Shown: piece by piece, positions 52,672-61,400 of the stretch | Layout: the number at the start of each line of letters is the position of its first letter | How positions within the stretch are numbered: the first letter of the stretch is position 1 | Notes under the pieces: model-generated | What the model saw: only the letters and a program-made list of their open reading frames with translations | Told to the model about the DNA's origin: nothing | Databases searched by the model: none | Translations under genes and position numbers: made by a program | Assembly: GCF_028826155.1 (NCBI RefSeq) | Contig: NZ_JAQGPN010000001.1 | Location: 2,981,501 to 3,045,500, forward strand | Source: Mesorhizobium shangrilense | GTDB taxonomy: Bacteria > Pseudomonadota > Alphaproteobacteria > Rhizobiales > Rhizobiaceae | Direction of reading: 5' to 3' | DNA length: 64,000 nt

Positions 52672-53826
52672 ATGTACGGGAATGCGCTGAAATCAGCATT
52701 GGGCGCGGGGATTGCGGCGCTCGTACTTGGAGGAGCCGCGCATGCGAATGGTTTCGCGCGCGGGACCGCCGATACCGACATCCTTTATGAGGAAGGTGGT
52801 TTCACATTTCGTTCGGGCATGACCTTCGTCAACCCGAGCCGCGAATACACCAAGCATGGCAATCCGGCGAACGTCGGCACCGACGCGTTCCAGGACTATG
52901 TGATCCCAAGCATCGCCTTCAAGCTCGATGTGTCTGATGCATTCCGCTGTGCCGGCACCTACACCACGCCCTATGGCGGCGCGGTGAAGTACGCCGCGCC
53001 GACGCTGTCGGGCAAGACGGAAGAAGATTTCGTCATTCATGAAATCGCGGCGACGTGTGCCGTGAAGTTCAGCGCTGGCAAGGGGAATGTCTACCTTCTT
53101 GGCGGCGTCTATCAGGAAGAATTCGACTACAACCGCTTCAACGTGTCTCCGCTCGGCGGGCTGCAGCTGGACCTCAGGGGCACCGAGATGGGATACCGCC
53201 TCGGCGTCGGCTACGACATCCCGGACATCGCGCTTCGCGCCCAGCTGCTCTACCGCTCGGGCACCGACTACGGCGCGAGTGGCACGCTGACCGGACCGGC
53301 AGGCGTTCTGGCTCCGCAACTGGGACTGCCGGCAACGATGCAGATCCCGGTGCGGGCGATCGGCATCGGCCATCTCCCGCAGACGGTCGAGGCAAAGTTC
53401 CAGTCGGGCATTGCGCCTGGCTGGCTCGCCTTCGCAAACATCAAATGGTCGAACTGGAGCGTCCAGGACAGCCTCGACGTCCGCTCCGCGGTCACTGGCC
53501 AGCTCATCAGCCGCGACATCTACAACTGGGACGACGGCTGGACGATCACGGCGGGTATCGGCCACGCCTTCAACGACGTGGTCTCCGGTGCGGTCAGCCT
53601 CACCTGGGATCAGGGTGTGGGCACCGGATGGGACCTGCAGAGCGATGTCTGGACCCTGGCCAGCGGCGTTTCCGTTAAGGACACTCTGGGCGGCGAGCTT
53701 CGCGCCGGCGTCGGCGTCAGCTATCTGACATCCGCCGAGGAGACGCAGTACGCGCCCGCGGTCAATTCGGCGGTGGACGATGGGTGGTCCTACGCTGGCT
53801 CCATTTCCTACAGGGTCAAGTGGTAG
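52672..53826 (+). CDS. Outer membrane protein transport protein (OmpP1/FadL-like)
   Basis: A 384-residue exported beta-barrel. The signal peptide ends around GGAAHANGFARG; mature N-terminus GFARGTADTDILYEEG is typical of alphaproteobacterial OmpP1/FadL proteins. Alternating beta-strand pattern continues to a C-terminal aromatic residue (SISYRVKW, Trp last). It admits hydrophobic solutes such as fatty acids across the outer membrane. ATG 52672 has GGGGAGAGG upstream. Confidence 0.88.
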   Translation: MYGNALKSALGAGIAALVLGGAAHANGFARGTADTDILYEEGGFTFRSGMTFVNPSREYTKHGNPANVGTDAFQDYVIPSIAFKLDVSDAFRCAGTYTTPYGGAVKYAAPTLSGKTEEDFVIHEIAATCAVKFSAGKGNVYLLGGVYQEEFDYNRFNVSPLGGLQLDLRGTEMGYRLGVGYDIPDIALRAQLLYRSGTDYGASGTLTGPAGVLAPQLGLPATMQIPVRAIGIGHLPQTVEAKFQSGIAPGWLAFANIKWSNWSVQDSLDVRSAVTGQLISRDIYNWDDGWTITAGIGHAFNDVVSGAVSLTWDQGVGTGWDLQSDVWTLASGVSVKDTLGGELRAGVGVSYLTSAEETQYAPAVNSAVDDGWSYAGSISYRVKW

Positions 53827-53852
53827 CCGTTCACGGACGGCGAAGTCTCCGG

Positions 53853-53875
53853 AGGCCGGCGCAGAGCGTCGGCCT
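53853..53875 (+). terminator. Rho-independent terminator after the OmpP1/FadL-like gene
   Basis: AGGCCGGCGC, loop AGA, GCGTCGGCCT (10-bp stem with one G-T pair), 27 bases after the stop, followed by TCTTCGTTTGG. Confidence 0.65.
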
Positions 53876-54501
53876 TCTTCGTTTGGGCAGCGAGCGGCGA
53901 TCGAGACGAACCGCGAGGCGCGCCGACAGGTGCGCGGCCCCAGGCCGTTTGTGTTGTTTGCGCAACACTCTCTCAACAAGCCCTGTTGTATAGATCCACC
54001 AGCGGGCGCCGCCAAGTTCCCGCCATAAACCCGGAGCACCCCACAAGCATTCCGGGCAAGGGTCGGGTCAGCCGCAACTGCCGCGGCGGGGAAAACGATG
54101 AACGCTGATGTAGTTTTGAGGGCGACAGCGCCAGTCGGCCGGGGGTCGAGCGAGGGCAAGGCGCGCTGTTTGCACCACGGCCCCACTTTGGCCGAAAACC
54201 ATCGGCAAAGTTCCTATACCGGCTCGCGCCATCGGCACCTTTGCCAGGCTGTCGCGCATGCGATCGAAGCGCTCCTGTCCAAGGCCCTTAGGCGGCGCGG
54301 CGAAGCCGGGATTGATCCGGAGGCTGCCATCCGCGGCCGAACCGGGCGCGTCCTGCTGGACGGAGAATTTGCGGTGAGGGCAAGGGGAATGAAGTCGCGC
54401 ACAGCCGCTTTTGCGGCGGGTGCGGGTGTTGAGTGCGGCTTGTCGCCGAACCTTGCGTGGATGGAGCATCGCTTCCTCGGCGCAGATGGAAGAGCAGACT
54501 G
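53876..54501. promoter_or_regulatory. Long intergenic region upstream of exoR
   Basis: About 625 bases. Several open frames exist on both strands, none with a ribosome-binding site or recognisable product. The length fits a regulated exoR promoter region. Nothing specific was identified. Confidence 0.4.
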
Positions 54502-55299
54502 ATGACAATGCGAGTGGCGCGTTCAGTATATTCTGCGGTCGTCGCTGCCGGTCTTTTCGGAGCATCGGGCGGCGCCCATGCCTTCGACACGAATGCTGCG
54601 AAGCCTGAGAAGTCGAGCCCGTGGGCCGTTTTCCAGCGGGGCTTCGACGCCTACAAGAGCGGGCATAAGGACGAAGCGGTCGAAGCCTACCGCTATGCCG
54701 CCGAGAATGGTCAGATCGGCGCTACCTGGAAACTCGCGCGCATGTATGCCGAAGGGGACGGGGTCAAGCGCAACGACTATGAGGCCTTCAAGTTCTTCAA
54801 CGAGATCGTCGCGCAGGATGTGGAGCCGGGCTCTCCTGAGGAGAGTTACATTTCGGACGCCCTGGTCGCGCTCGGAGGATATCTGAAGAACGGGATACCG
54901 GGGTCGGTCGAGCCCAATCCGGTCGCAGCGCAGGAATTCTATATGCGCGCAGCTGCGAACTACCGCAACGCGGAAGCCCAGTACGAGATGGGCAAGATGT
55001 TCCTCAAGGGCGAGGGCGGCATGAAGGCGAGCGTCCGCCAGGCTGGCCGCTGGCTGCAGCTGGCGGCCGCAAAGGGGCATGCCGGCGCCCAGGCGACCCT
55101 CGGAAACCTCCTCTTCGAGAGCGGCAAGGTGGTGCGCGGGCTTGCCATGATGACGGCTGCGCTCGAACGCGCGTCGCCGCACGACCAGCCCTGGATCCGT
55201 GGCATGCAGGAACAGGCCTTTGCGCTGGCCGGTGAAGCCGACCGCCGCACGGCGATCGCCCTTGCCGAGGACATGCTGGCCCAGGGCGCCAACCCGTAA
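54502..55299 (+). CDS. exoR: Exopolysaccharide production regulator ExoR
   Basis: A 265-residue periplasmic protein of Sel1-like repeats. Signal peptide about residues 1-28 (GGAHA), then FDTNAAKPEKSSPWAVFQRG. The stretch GFDAYKSGHKDEAVEAYRYA and MYAEGDGVKRNDYEAFKFF closely follow Sinorhizobium ExoR, which binds and represses the ExoS-ChvI two-component system and so controls exopolysaccharide and motility. LAMMTAALERASPHDQPWI near the C-terminus is also characteristic. ATG 54508 is an equally possible start. Confidence 0.93.
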   Translation: MTMRVARSVYSAVVAAGLFGASGGAHAFDTNAAKPEKSSPWAVFQRGFDAYKSGHKDEAVEAYRYAAENGQIGATWKLARMYAEGDGVKRNDYEAFKFFNEIVAQDVEPGSPEESYISDALVALGGYLKNGIPGSVEPNPVAAQEFYMRAAANYRNAEAQYEMGKMFLKGEGGMKASVRQAGRWLQLAAAKGHAGAQATLGNLLFESGKVVRGLAMMTAALERASPHDQPWIRGMQEQAFALAGEADRRTAIALAEDMLAQGANP

Positions 55300-55336
55300 G
55301 GGTGCTGCCGGTCTCTTGCGCAGATCCGGCGCGAAT

Positions 55337-55633
55337 TCAGATCGAACGTTCGTGACGCTCGTCGCCCGTCGGCAACGCGCGCAACGCCTGGCCCACGAGA
55401 CCCGGGTCCACGCCGGCGTGTTCTGCGAAGCGCAACAGGGTCGGCTCGTGTGCGAGGATGAAACCCAGTATCCCAGCCAGGAATCCGGGCTCAGACGCCG
55501 CCGTGCGGATCATCGACGCACTGATGCCCGTGATCGCCAGGAAGCGCGGCAGCAGCTCTGGATCTTCCGCAATGAAGACGAGAGCGGAGATGGCGAGGTT
55601 TTCGGCCGAATCCCGGTCCATGCTCGTTTCCAT
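55337..55633 (-). CDS. DUF3572 family protein
   Basis: A 98-residue protein, ATG 55633 (ATG 55621 in frame is possible). DUF3572 traits: SAENLAISALVFIAEDPELL, RFLAITGISASMIRTAA and PGFLAGILGFILAHEPTLL. It is a conserved alphaproteobacterial protein of unknown role, always small and helical. It is divergent from divK, and this pairing is common in rhizobia. Confidence 0.88.
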   Translation of the reverse strand: METSMDRDSAENLAISALVFIAEDPELLPRFLAITGISASMIRTAASEPGFLAGILGFILAHEPTLLRFAEHAGVDPGLVGQALRALPTGDERHERSI

Positions 55634-55828
55634 TTTCTGACGCCTCGATTCGCTTATTCGAGGTAAGGCTGTATTGTCTTCCATGCCAAGCTGGCGGTTC
55701 GAATGCAATCGATGCGCCAATTTCCGTTTCGTCAATGATCTGGCGGTATTGTTGTGTCGGGAATCGTGCCCGTGGCGGGGTACGGGCCGGCCCAGCGATT
55801 CGCCGCAGCCGGCCGGCAGGGCAGGGTG

Positions 55829-56203
55829 ATGATGCCAAAAAAGGTGATGATCGTCGAAGACAACGAGCTGAACATGAAGCTCTTCCGCGACCTCATTGAG
55901 GCCAGCGGCTACGAGACCGTGCGCACTCGCAATGGGCTCGAGGCGCTCGATCTTGCGCGGATCCACCGGCCTGACCTGATCCTGATGGACATCCAGTTGC
56001 CGGAAGTGTCCGGCCTCGAAGTCACCAAATGGCTGAAGGCCGATGACGACCTTCACGTGATTCCGGTCATCGCGGTGACCGCCTTCGCCATGAAGGGCGA
56101 CGAGGAGCGTATCCGGCAGGGAGGATGCGAAGCCTACATTTCCAAGCCCATCTCGGTTCCACGGTTCATCGAAACGATCAAATCCTATCTCGGCGACGCA
56201 TGA
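55829..56203 (+). CDS. divK: Response regulator DivK
   Basis: A 124-residue single-domain response regulator. [19 protein letters not shown] (acidic pair), phospho-acceptor Asp in [13 protein letters not shown], Thr in VTAFAMKG and Lys in YISKPISV are all seen. It has no output domain, as in Caulobacter DivK, which controls cell-cycle kinases. ATG 55829 or 55832 is the start. pleD follows after 33 bases. Confidence 0.95.
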   Translation: MMPKKVMIVEDNELNMKLFRDLIEASGYETVRTRNGLEALDLARIHRPDLILMDIQLPEVSGLEVTKWLKADDDLHVIPVIAVTAFAMKGDEERIRQGGCEAYISKPISVPRFIETIKSYLGDA

Positions 56204-56236
56204 CCCGAGTCTCGCGGGTCCGGAGAGTGACAACGC

Positions 56237-57610
56237 ATGACCGCCCGCATTCTTGTTGTTGACGACATACCGGCCAATGTGAAGCTGCTCGAGGCGCGCC
56301 TGCTGGCGGAGTATTTCGAGGTTCTCACGGCGAGCAACGGACCGGATGCGATCGAAGCGTGCGAGAACGCCAAGATCGACGTCGTGCTCCTGGATGTCAT
56401 GATGCCCGGAATGGACGGGTTCGAGGTTTGCCGCCGGCTGAAGAGCGATCCGGCGACCTCGCATATCCCCGTCGTCATGGTGACTGCACTCGACCAGGTT
56501 GCCGATCGCATCCGGGGTTTGGAGGCGGGCGCCGACGATTTTCTGACCAAGCCAGTCAACGATCTCCAGCTGATGACGCGGGTGAAGAGCCTGGTCAGGC
56601 TGAAGTCGCTGACCGACGAACTGCGGCTCAGGGCGTCCACGACGCGGAACATTGGCATCGAGGAACTGCTCAGCCGGACCAATCCTGACCTGTTCTCACG
56701 GCCTCGCGTGCTGCTCGTCGATGAGCAGCCAGCTTCGTTCCGGCGTGTGGTGCAGATGCTTGCGGACGCCGCAGACGTGGATGTCGGAACGGATCCGCAT
56801 GCGGCTTTGTTCCAGGCGGCCGAGAACGCATACGACGCCGTGATCATCTCCAGCCGGTTCGCCGATTTCGATCCGTTGAGACTGTGCTCGCAGCTGCGCT
56901 CCGTCGATCGCACGCGTCTTCTGCCGATCATCCTGATGGTCGAGGCCGGCGACGATGCGCGCATCATCCGCGGCCTCGAGCTGGGCATCAATGATTATCT
57001 GGTGCGGCCGGTGGACAAGCACGAACTGCTTGCGCGTCTCGACACGCAGGTGCGGCGCAAGCGCTACAACGACCATCTGCGGGCGAGCGTCGCGCAGACA
57101 ATCGAAATGGCGGTCACGGACGGCCTCACGGGGCTCCACAATCGCCGCTATCTCGACAATCATCTGCAGACGCTGTTCGACCGCGCTGTGGCGCGCAAGC
57201 GGCCGCTGTCGGTCGTCATGACCGATCTCGACCGCTTCAAGTCGATCAACGACACCTACGGACACGACGCCGGCGACCTCGTGCTGCGGGAGTTCGCCCG
57301 GCGGCTGCGCAAGAACGTCCGCGGGATCGACCTTGCCTGCCGCTATGGCGGAGAGGAGTTCATCGTGATCATGCCCGACACGGATGGCGACATTGCCGAG
57401 ATGGTCGCCGAGCGCATACGCGCCCAGATCGCGCAGACGCCATTCAGTCTAGGCGAAGGGAAGCCGGACCTCGAGGTGACGGTAAGCGTGGGTGTCTCGT
57501 CGCTGCGCCGTGGCGCGGACAACCCGCAAAACCTGATGAAGCGTGCCGACGTTGCTCTATACGAGGCGAAGACGGGTGGGCGAAACAGAGTAGTGGCTGC
57601 GGCCGCGTGA
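56237..57610 (+). CDS. pleD: Response regulator/diguanylate cyclase PleD
   Basis: A 457-residue protein with domains REC1 (about 1-120, phospho-Asp in VVLLDVMMPGMDG), a degenerate REC2 (about 155-275, no clear phospho-Asp: VIISSRFADFDP) and GGDEF (about 290-455). The active site is GGEEF at residues 371-375, so it should make c-di-GMP. RxxD-type inhibitory site was not confirmed. It is downstream of divK, the standard order for the polarity module. Confidence 0.95.
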   Translation: MTARILVVDDIPANVKLLEARLLAEYFEVLTASNGPDAIEACENAKIDVVLLDVMMPGMDGFEVCRRLKSDPATSHIPVVMVTALDQVADRIRGLEAGADDFLTKPVNDLQLMTRVKSLVRLKSLTDELRLRASTTRNIGIEELLSRTNPDLFSRPRVLLVDEQPASFRRVVQMLADAADVDVGTDPHAALFQAAENAYDAVIISSRFADFDPLRLCSQLRSVDRTRLLPIILMVEAGDDARIIRGLELGINDYLVRPVDKHELLARLDTQVRRKRYNDHLRASVAQTIEMAVTDGLTGLHNRRYLDNHLQTLFDRAVARKRPLSVVMTDLDRFKSINDTYGHDAGDLVLREFARRLRKNVRGIDLACRYGGEEFIVIMPDTDGDIAEMVAERIRAQIAQTPFSLGEGKPDLEVTVSVGVSSLRRGADNPQNLMKRADVALYEAKTGGRNRVVAAAA

Positions 57611-57983
57611 GACACGCCGGCCTGCCGAATCGTCAGCGCCGCCATGACAGGCTTGACCTTGGCGCAGAAATTTACCCTATTTGCCTGATTCGGCAGCGTT
57701 GGTTAAGAAACTATTGATTTTCAAGCGCTGTTGCGCAATTCTCTTACCTGAACGCTCAACACCTCGGGACGGTGGAACGATTTCAACCGACGCGAGCAGG
57801 TTTACCCCATGATGCTCAGGTCCGCCGCATCTCCTGGGTCCGTGGGGTTGGCCGGTCGACTCTGGCACATAGTGGCCTCCTCGTACCGCTGCTGGATGTC
57901 GACCGGCCCCCTTTCTCTCATTCTTCGCGAAGAAATGGCAGGATATCCCTGATATCGCAGGGTTTCCGTTTCTGAAACGAAAA
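57611..57983. other. Intergenic region between convergent pleD and rpmG
   Basis: About 370 bases between the 3' ends of pleD and rpmG. Only weak open frames with no recognisable product. The stretch near 57660-57740 is more AT-rich. No gene is called. Confidence 0.4.
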
Positions 57984-58003
57984 ACGCCGCCCGAAGGCGG
58001 CGT
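57984..58003 (-). terminator. Rho-independent terminator of rpmG
   Basis: Read on the minus strand: ACGCCGCC, loop TTCG, GGCGGCGT, then TTTTCGTTTC. An 8-bp stem with stable tetraloop and T-run, 24 bases after the rpmG stop. Confidence 0.85.
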
Positions 58004-58027
58004 CGAACCAGTGTCGCGTCGGCGCGA

Positions 58028-58195
58028 CTACTTGATCTTGGTTTCCTTGAACTCGACGTGCTTCTTCGCAACCGGGTCGTACTTGCGGAACGACATCTTC
58101 TCGGTCTTCGTGCGGCTGTTCTTGCTCGTCACGTAGAAGTAGCCGGTGTCGGCGGTCGAGAGGAGCTTGATCTTGATGTTTGCGGCTTTTGCCAT
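58028..58195 (-). CDS. rpmG: 50S ribosomal protein L33
   Basis: A 55-residue protein beginning [20 protein letters not shown] and ending [27 protein letters not shown] is typical L33. It has no CxxC zinc pair, so it is the Cys-lacking form. ATG 58195 is the family start; the longer upstream frame is not. Confidence 0.97.
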   Translation of the reverse strand: MAKAANIKIKLLSTADTGYFYVTSKNSRTKTEKMSFRKYDPVAKKHVEFKETKIK

Positions 58196-58427
58196 GGCTG
58201 TCTTCCGATCTGTTTGGGCACATACCGCTGAAACGCGGGCACGGCGCCCGGATGCGGAAATTTGCGCGAGACATACTGATGGCGGCGTGAAAGTCAAGGG
58301 CTGGAGCCGATCCGCCAGCGGAAACGCTTCGCGGATGCCCGTGCGGGTGCGGAGCGGTGAGGCGGCAAGAGGCGGTCGCCGCCCCACCCGACAGTTTCTG
58401 CCTCACACGCCGGGCGTGCGACAGGTC

Positions 58428-58784
58428 TCAGCCCCCGCTGATCGCAGTCAGCACAAATACCTCGCTTCCTGCCGGTATCCTCGTGCCAAGTTTTGCGCGC
58501 TCACCGTCAATGAAGATATTGATGTGCTTGCGGATGGCAGGCGAGGTGTCGCAGAGGCGGTCGCGCATGCCCGGCCATGACCGGTTGAGCCCATCCATCA
58601 TCTCGTCCACGGTGGTCGCCGACATCTCCACGCGCCGCGGCGCGCCGGGAAAAAGGTCGACGAGCACCCCGGGCAAACGCACGACGATGACGTTTGTCAT
58701 TTGGCCACTGTTGTGGCCAGGCCCGAAACTCTGGTCGTTCATCGCATGATCGCCGGTTGTGGCTTCCCTTTGAGTGTCCTGCAT
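58428..58784 (-). CDS. MoaD/ThiS family sulfur carrier-like protein
   Basis: About 118 residues; ATG 58784 with GAGG upstream is used, and ATG 58742 or 58700 are shorter choices. The beta-grasp part is VIVVRLPGVLVDLFPG to GSEVFVLTAISGG. The C-terminal Gly-Gly is the thiocarboxylate carrier signature. The N-terminus has FGPGHNSGQ. It lies 63 bases downstream of the BNR-propeller gene on the same strand, a pairing seen in other proteobacteria (from memory), with no known partner function. Confidence 0.82.
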   Translation of the reverse strand: MQDTQREATTGDHAMNDQSFGPGHNSGQMTNVIVVRLPGVLVDLFPGAPRRVEMSATTVDEMMDGLNRSWPGMRDRLCDTSPAIRKHINIFIDGERAKLGTRIPAGSEVFVLTAISGG

Positions 58785-58847
58785 CCCGCACGCCTCATCT
58801 GCGCAACATCGGAAGGAGGAGGTGACCGGCCCGTCCCGCGCGACAGG

Positions 58848-59930
58848 CTACCGCTCGACCACCATGGTTTCGACCGAGGAGATTGAAGGCAGGTGCTCGG
58901 CGATGGGCTGCCAGCTATCGCCTTCATCCGGGCTGGCGAAGAGGACGCCGCCGCTGGTGCCGAAATAGACGCCCGACGGGTCGAGCCTGTCCGTCGCCAT
59001 GGCCTGGCGAAGCACGCCGAAATAGGCGTTCTCCTGGGGCAGGCCGGCGCGCAGGTCTTGCCACGTCTGGCCGCCGTCGCGCGTGCGCCAGACGGCCGCC
59101 TTGGCGTCGGGCACGTAGCGGCCCTTGATGTCGCCGTTGAGCGGCAGCAGGAACAGCGTTTCGCGATCGCGTGGGTGCGTGGCTGCAGGGAAGCCGAAGG
59201 TGGAGGGAAGGCCGGCCTCGATGCTCTCCCAGCGCTTGCCGCCGTCGTCGCTGCGATACATGCCGCAATGGTTCTGCTGGTAGAGCCGGTCGGGCTCGCC
59301 GGGCGCCATCACCAGGCAGTGCACGCACTGGCCGAACTCAGGATAGTTCTGGCCCTCGGGCATGAAATCCGCGCGGGTGCCGCGGTTGCGGGGCTCCCAG
59401 GTCTCGCCGCCGTCGGCCGTGTGGAAGACGCCGGCGGACGAGATGCCAACCCAGATCTGGTTGTCGTCCTTCGGGTGAGCCACGAGGGAATGCAGGATGA
59501 GCCCGGCGCCGCCTGGCATCCAGTCCTTTCGCGTCGGATGCTTTTGCAGGCCGTCCAGATGGATCCAGGTCTGGCCCTGGTCCTCGCTGCGGAAGAGGCC
59601 GGCTGGCTGCACGCCGGCGTAGAGATGGCCGTTGCGTGGCGCGACGCTCCAGACCGCCTTGATCGGCTCCTCGCCGGCGTCATAGGCGAGACCCTCGCTG
59701 GAGTGCGTCCAGGTTTGCCCGAGATCGGTCGATTTCCATACGGCCGGCCCGAACCATTCGTTGCCGCCTCCGGCATAGATCGTTCCTGATTCGGCGTCGC
59801 CGATCGCATGATGGATCGGCCAGGTCTCGCAGTATGGGCCCCTGATGTCCCACTTCTTTCGGGCCGCATCGCTCTCGGCGATGAACACGCCCTTCTTGGT
59901 GCCGAGGAGAATCAGAATCCGTTTGGCCAT
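58848..59930 (-). CDS. BNR/VPS10-like repeat propeller protein
   Basis: A 360-residue cytoplasmic-looking protein, with no signal peptide (MAKRILILLGTKKGVFIAES). Asp-box repeats define a propeller: STDLGQTWTHSSE, SEDQGQTWIHLDG, TADGGETWEPRNR, SDDGGKRWESIEA, TRDGGQTWQDLRA and SPDEGDSWQPIAE. It resembles sialidase-like or photosystem-stability-factor-like proteins, but no catalytic Arg triad is seen. ATG 59930 has GGAGGA. Facing a MarR gene across a palindrome, it may be MarR-controlled. Confidence 0.88.
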   Translation of the reverse strand: MAKRILILLGTKKGVFIAESDAARKKWDIRGPYCETWPIHHAIGDAESGTIYAGGGNEWFGPAVWKSTDLGQTWTHSSEGLAYDAGEEPIKAVWSVAPRNGHLYAGVQPAGLFRSEDQGQTWIHLDGLQKHPTRKDWMPGGAGLILHSLVAHPKDDNQIWVGISSAGVFHTADGGETWEPRNRGTRADFMPEGQNYPEFGQCVHCLVMAPGEPDRLYQQNHCGMYRSDDGGKRWESIEAGLPSTFGFPAATHPRDRETLFLLPLNGDIKGRYVPDAKAAVWRTRDGGQTWQDLRAGLPQENAYFGVLRQAMATDRLDPSGVYFGTSGGVLFASPDEGDSWQPIAEHLPSISSVETMVVER

Positions 59931-60002
59931 GAAGCTTGTTCCTCCAGACTTTTGTCCTGTGCCTTCTGCACCCAAGCCGTGGTATGAAAGCATGAGAATT
60001 AT

Positions 60003-60014
60003 GTTGATATCAAC
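60003..60014. promoter_or_regulatory. Palindromic candidate MarR operator
   Basis: GTTGATATCAAC is a perfect 12-bp palindrome in the 96-base gap between divergent BNR-propeller and MarR genes. TTGATATCAA-type palindromes are common MarR family sites. It starts 24 bases before the MarR ATG, so self-repression and control of the propeller operon are plausible. Confidence 0.6.
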
Positions 60015-60026
60015 TGACAGAATCAA

Positions 60027-60467
60027 ATGACCGACGAGAACCTCCTCGACTTCAGCACCACACTGGAGGTTCGCGACAGCTGCCTGTGCATGCACGCGCA
60101 GCGGGCGGCGCGGGCGCTGGCGCGGCGCTACGACGAGGCGTTGCGACCGTCCGGCCTGACGAACGGGCAGTTTTCGGTGCTGATGGCGCTCAACCGGCCG
60201 GGCGGAGCGGGGATCAGGGATGTGGCGGAGGTTCTGGCGATGGACCGGACGACGGTGACCGCAGTGCTCAAGCCGCTGACCCGGCGCGGACTGGTCGAGG
60301 TCGCTGCCAGCCCCAAGGACCGGCGCGCACGCGCGCTCATCCTGACGCAAGCCGGCAGGGGGCTCCTCGTCGCGGCGCTGCCGGTGTGGCGCAAGATGCA
60401 GAAGGAGATCGAGAGCCTGTTGCAGGAGCCGGAGAGGCTGCGCACCGAAATGCGTAGTCTGTGCTGA
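60027..60467 (+). CDS. MarR family transcriptional regulator
   Basis: A 146-residue winged-helix regulator. GLTNGQFSVLMALNRPGG, the recognition helix region VLAMDRTTVTAVLKPLTRRGLVE and wing SPKDRRARALILTQAG are typical. Two Cys at residues 19 and 21 (SCLCMHAQR) precede the DNA-binding domain and might sense oxidants. No clear ribosome-binding site precedes ATG 60027. It diverges from the propeller gene across the palindrome. Confidence 0.92.
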   Translation: MTDENLLDFSTTLEVRDSCLCMHAQRAARALARRYDEALRPSGLTNGQFSVLMALNRPGGAGIRDVAEVLAMDRTTVTAVLKPLTRRGLVEVAASPKDRRARALILTQAGRGLLVAALPVWRKMQKEIESLLQEPERLRTEMRSLC

Positions 60468-60512
60468 CATGCGGGGCTTGTCTGTAAGCCGGGTTTGGGG
60501 CATCGCAAGGGG

Positions 60513-61400
60513 ATGAGTGACACCGCGCGGCCGATCGATCATCTCGTCTTGCCGACCGCAAGCCTGAAGGCGGCGAGGGCGCGGTTGGCTGCACTGGGCT
60601 TCACGGTCGCTCCCGACGGCGAGCATCCGTTCGGGACTGCGAACTGCTGCGTCTTCCTGTCCGACGGCGTCTATCTGGAGCCGCTCGCCACCGTCAGCAA
60701 CGCCTTGGTGGCCGATGCGCGGGCCGCAAGCAACGTATTCGTCGCACGTCATGAGGCCTTCCGCTTCAGGCGCGGAAACGAGGGATTTTCAGCCGTCGTG
60801 TTCGGCACGCACGACGCCGCCGCCGATCACGCGAGATTTGCCGCGACCGGCTGGTCGGGCGGGCCGATGCTGGAATTCTCCCGCGATTTCGTCGACGCTT
60901 CCGGCAACAAGGACCGGGCCTCGTTCAAGCTCGCCTTCGCAGGCGATGCGCGTGCGCCGGACTGCCTATTCTTCACCTGCGAGCGGGTCAACGTACCCAA
61001 GGTCGATCGCACGACACTGCAATCGCATGCCAACGGCGTGAGGCGGCTAAAGTCCGTTGTGCTCGCGGCGCCCCGAGCCTCCGCCTTTGCTCCCTATCTC
61101 GCCGCCGCCAGCGGCGCGACGGTCGACGGGATGTCGGACGATGACACGGTGGTGATGAATGCGGCCAACGCCAGCATCCAGTTAACGAGCAACCAGGCGC
61201 TGCAGCGGGATTTCGGGCGATCGTCCAGCGGCGATCAGGGGCTGGAAGCGCGCGCCATCATCTTCGGCGTGGATGACCTCCACGCCACCAAGGCCTATAT
61301 GACCGCCAACCGTATCGACTGCGAAAAGTTCCGCGGTCGGCTCATCGTGCTTCCTGCGCCTGGACAAGGCGCGATCCTTGCGTTCGAGGCGAATGAATGA
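60513..61400 (+). CDS. VOC superfamily (glyoxalase-like domain) protein
   Basis: A 295-residue protein with two betaalphabetabetabeta modules: IDHLVLPTASLKAARARLAALGF at the start and a second starting LKSVVLAAPRASAF. The N-terminal half fits the glyoxalase-like family of unknown function. ATG 60513 has AAGG nearby; a TTG 60495 is also in frame. Its stop overlaps the kdsA start by 4 bases. Substrate unknown. Confidence 0.82.
   Translation: MSDTARPIDHLVLPTASLKAARARLAALGFTVAPDGEHPFGTANCCVFLSDGVYLEPLATVSNALVADARAASNVFVARHEAFRFRRGNEGFSAVVFGTHDAAADHARFAATGWSGGPMLEFSRDFVDASGNKDRASFKLAFAGDARAPDCLFFTCERVNVPKVDRTTLQSHANGVRRLKSVVLAAPRASAFAPYLAAASGATVDGMSDDDTVVMNAANASIQLTSNQALQRDFGRSSSGDQGLEARAIIFGVDDLHATKAYMTANRIDCEKFRGRLIVLPAPGQGAILAFEANE

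Noticed and set aside
54098..54502. 134-codon frame upstream of exoR
   Set aside because: No start signal and no resemblance to a known protein; more likely leader/intergenic DNA.
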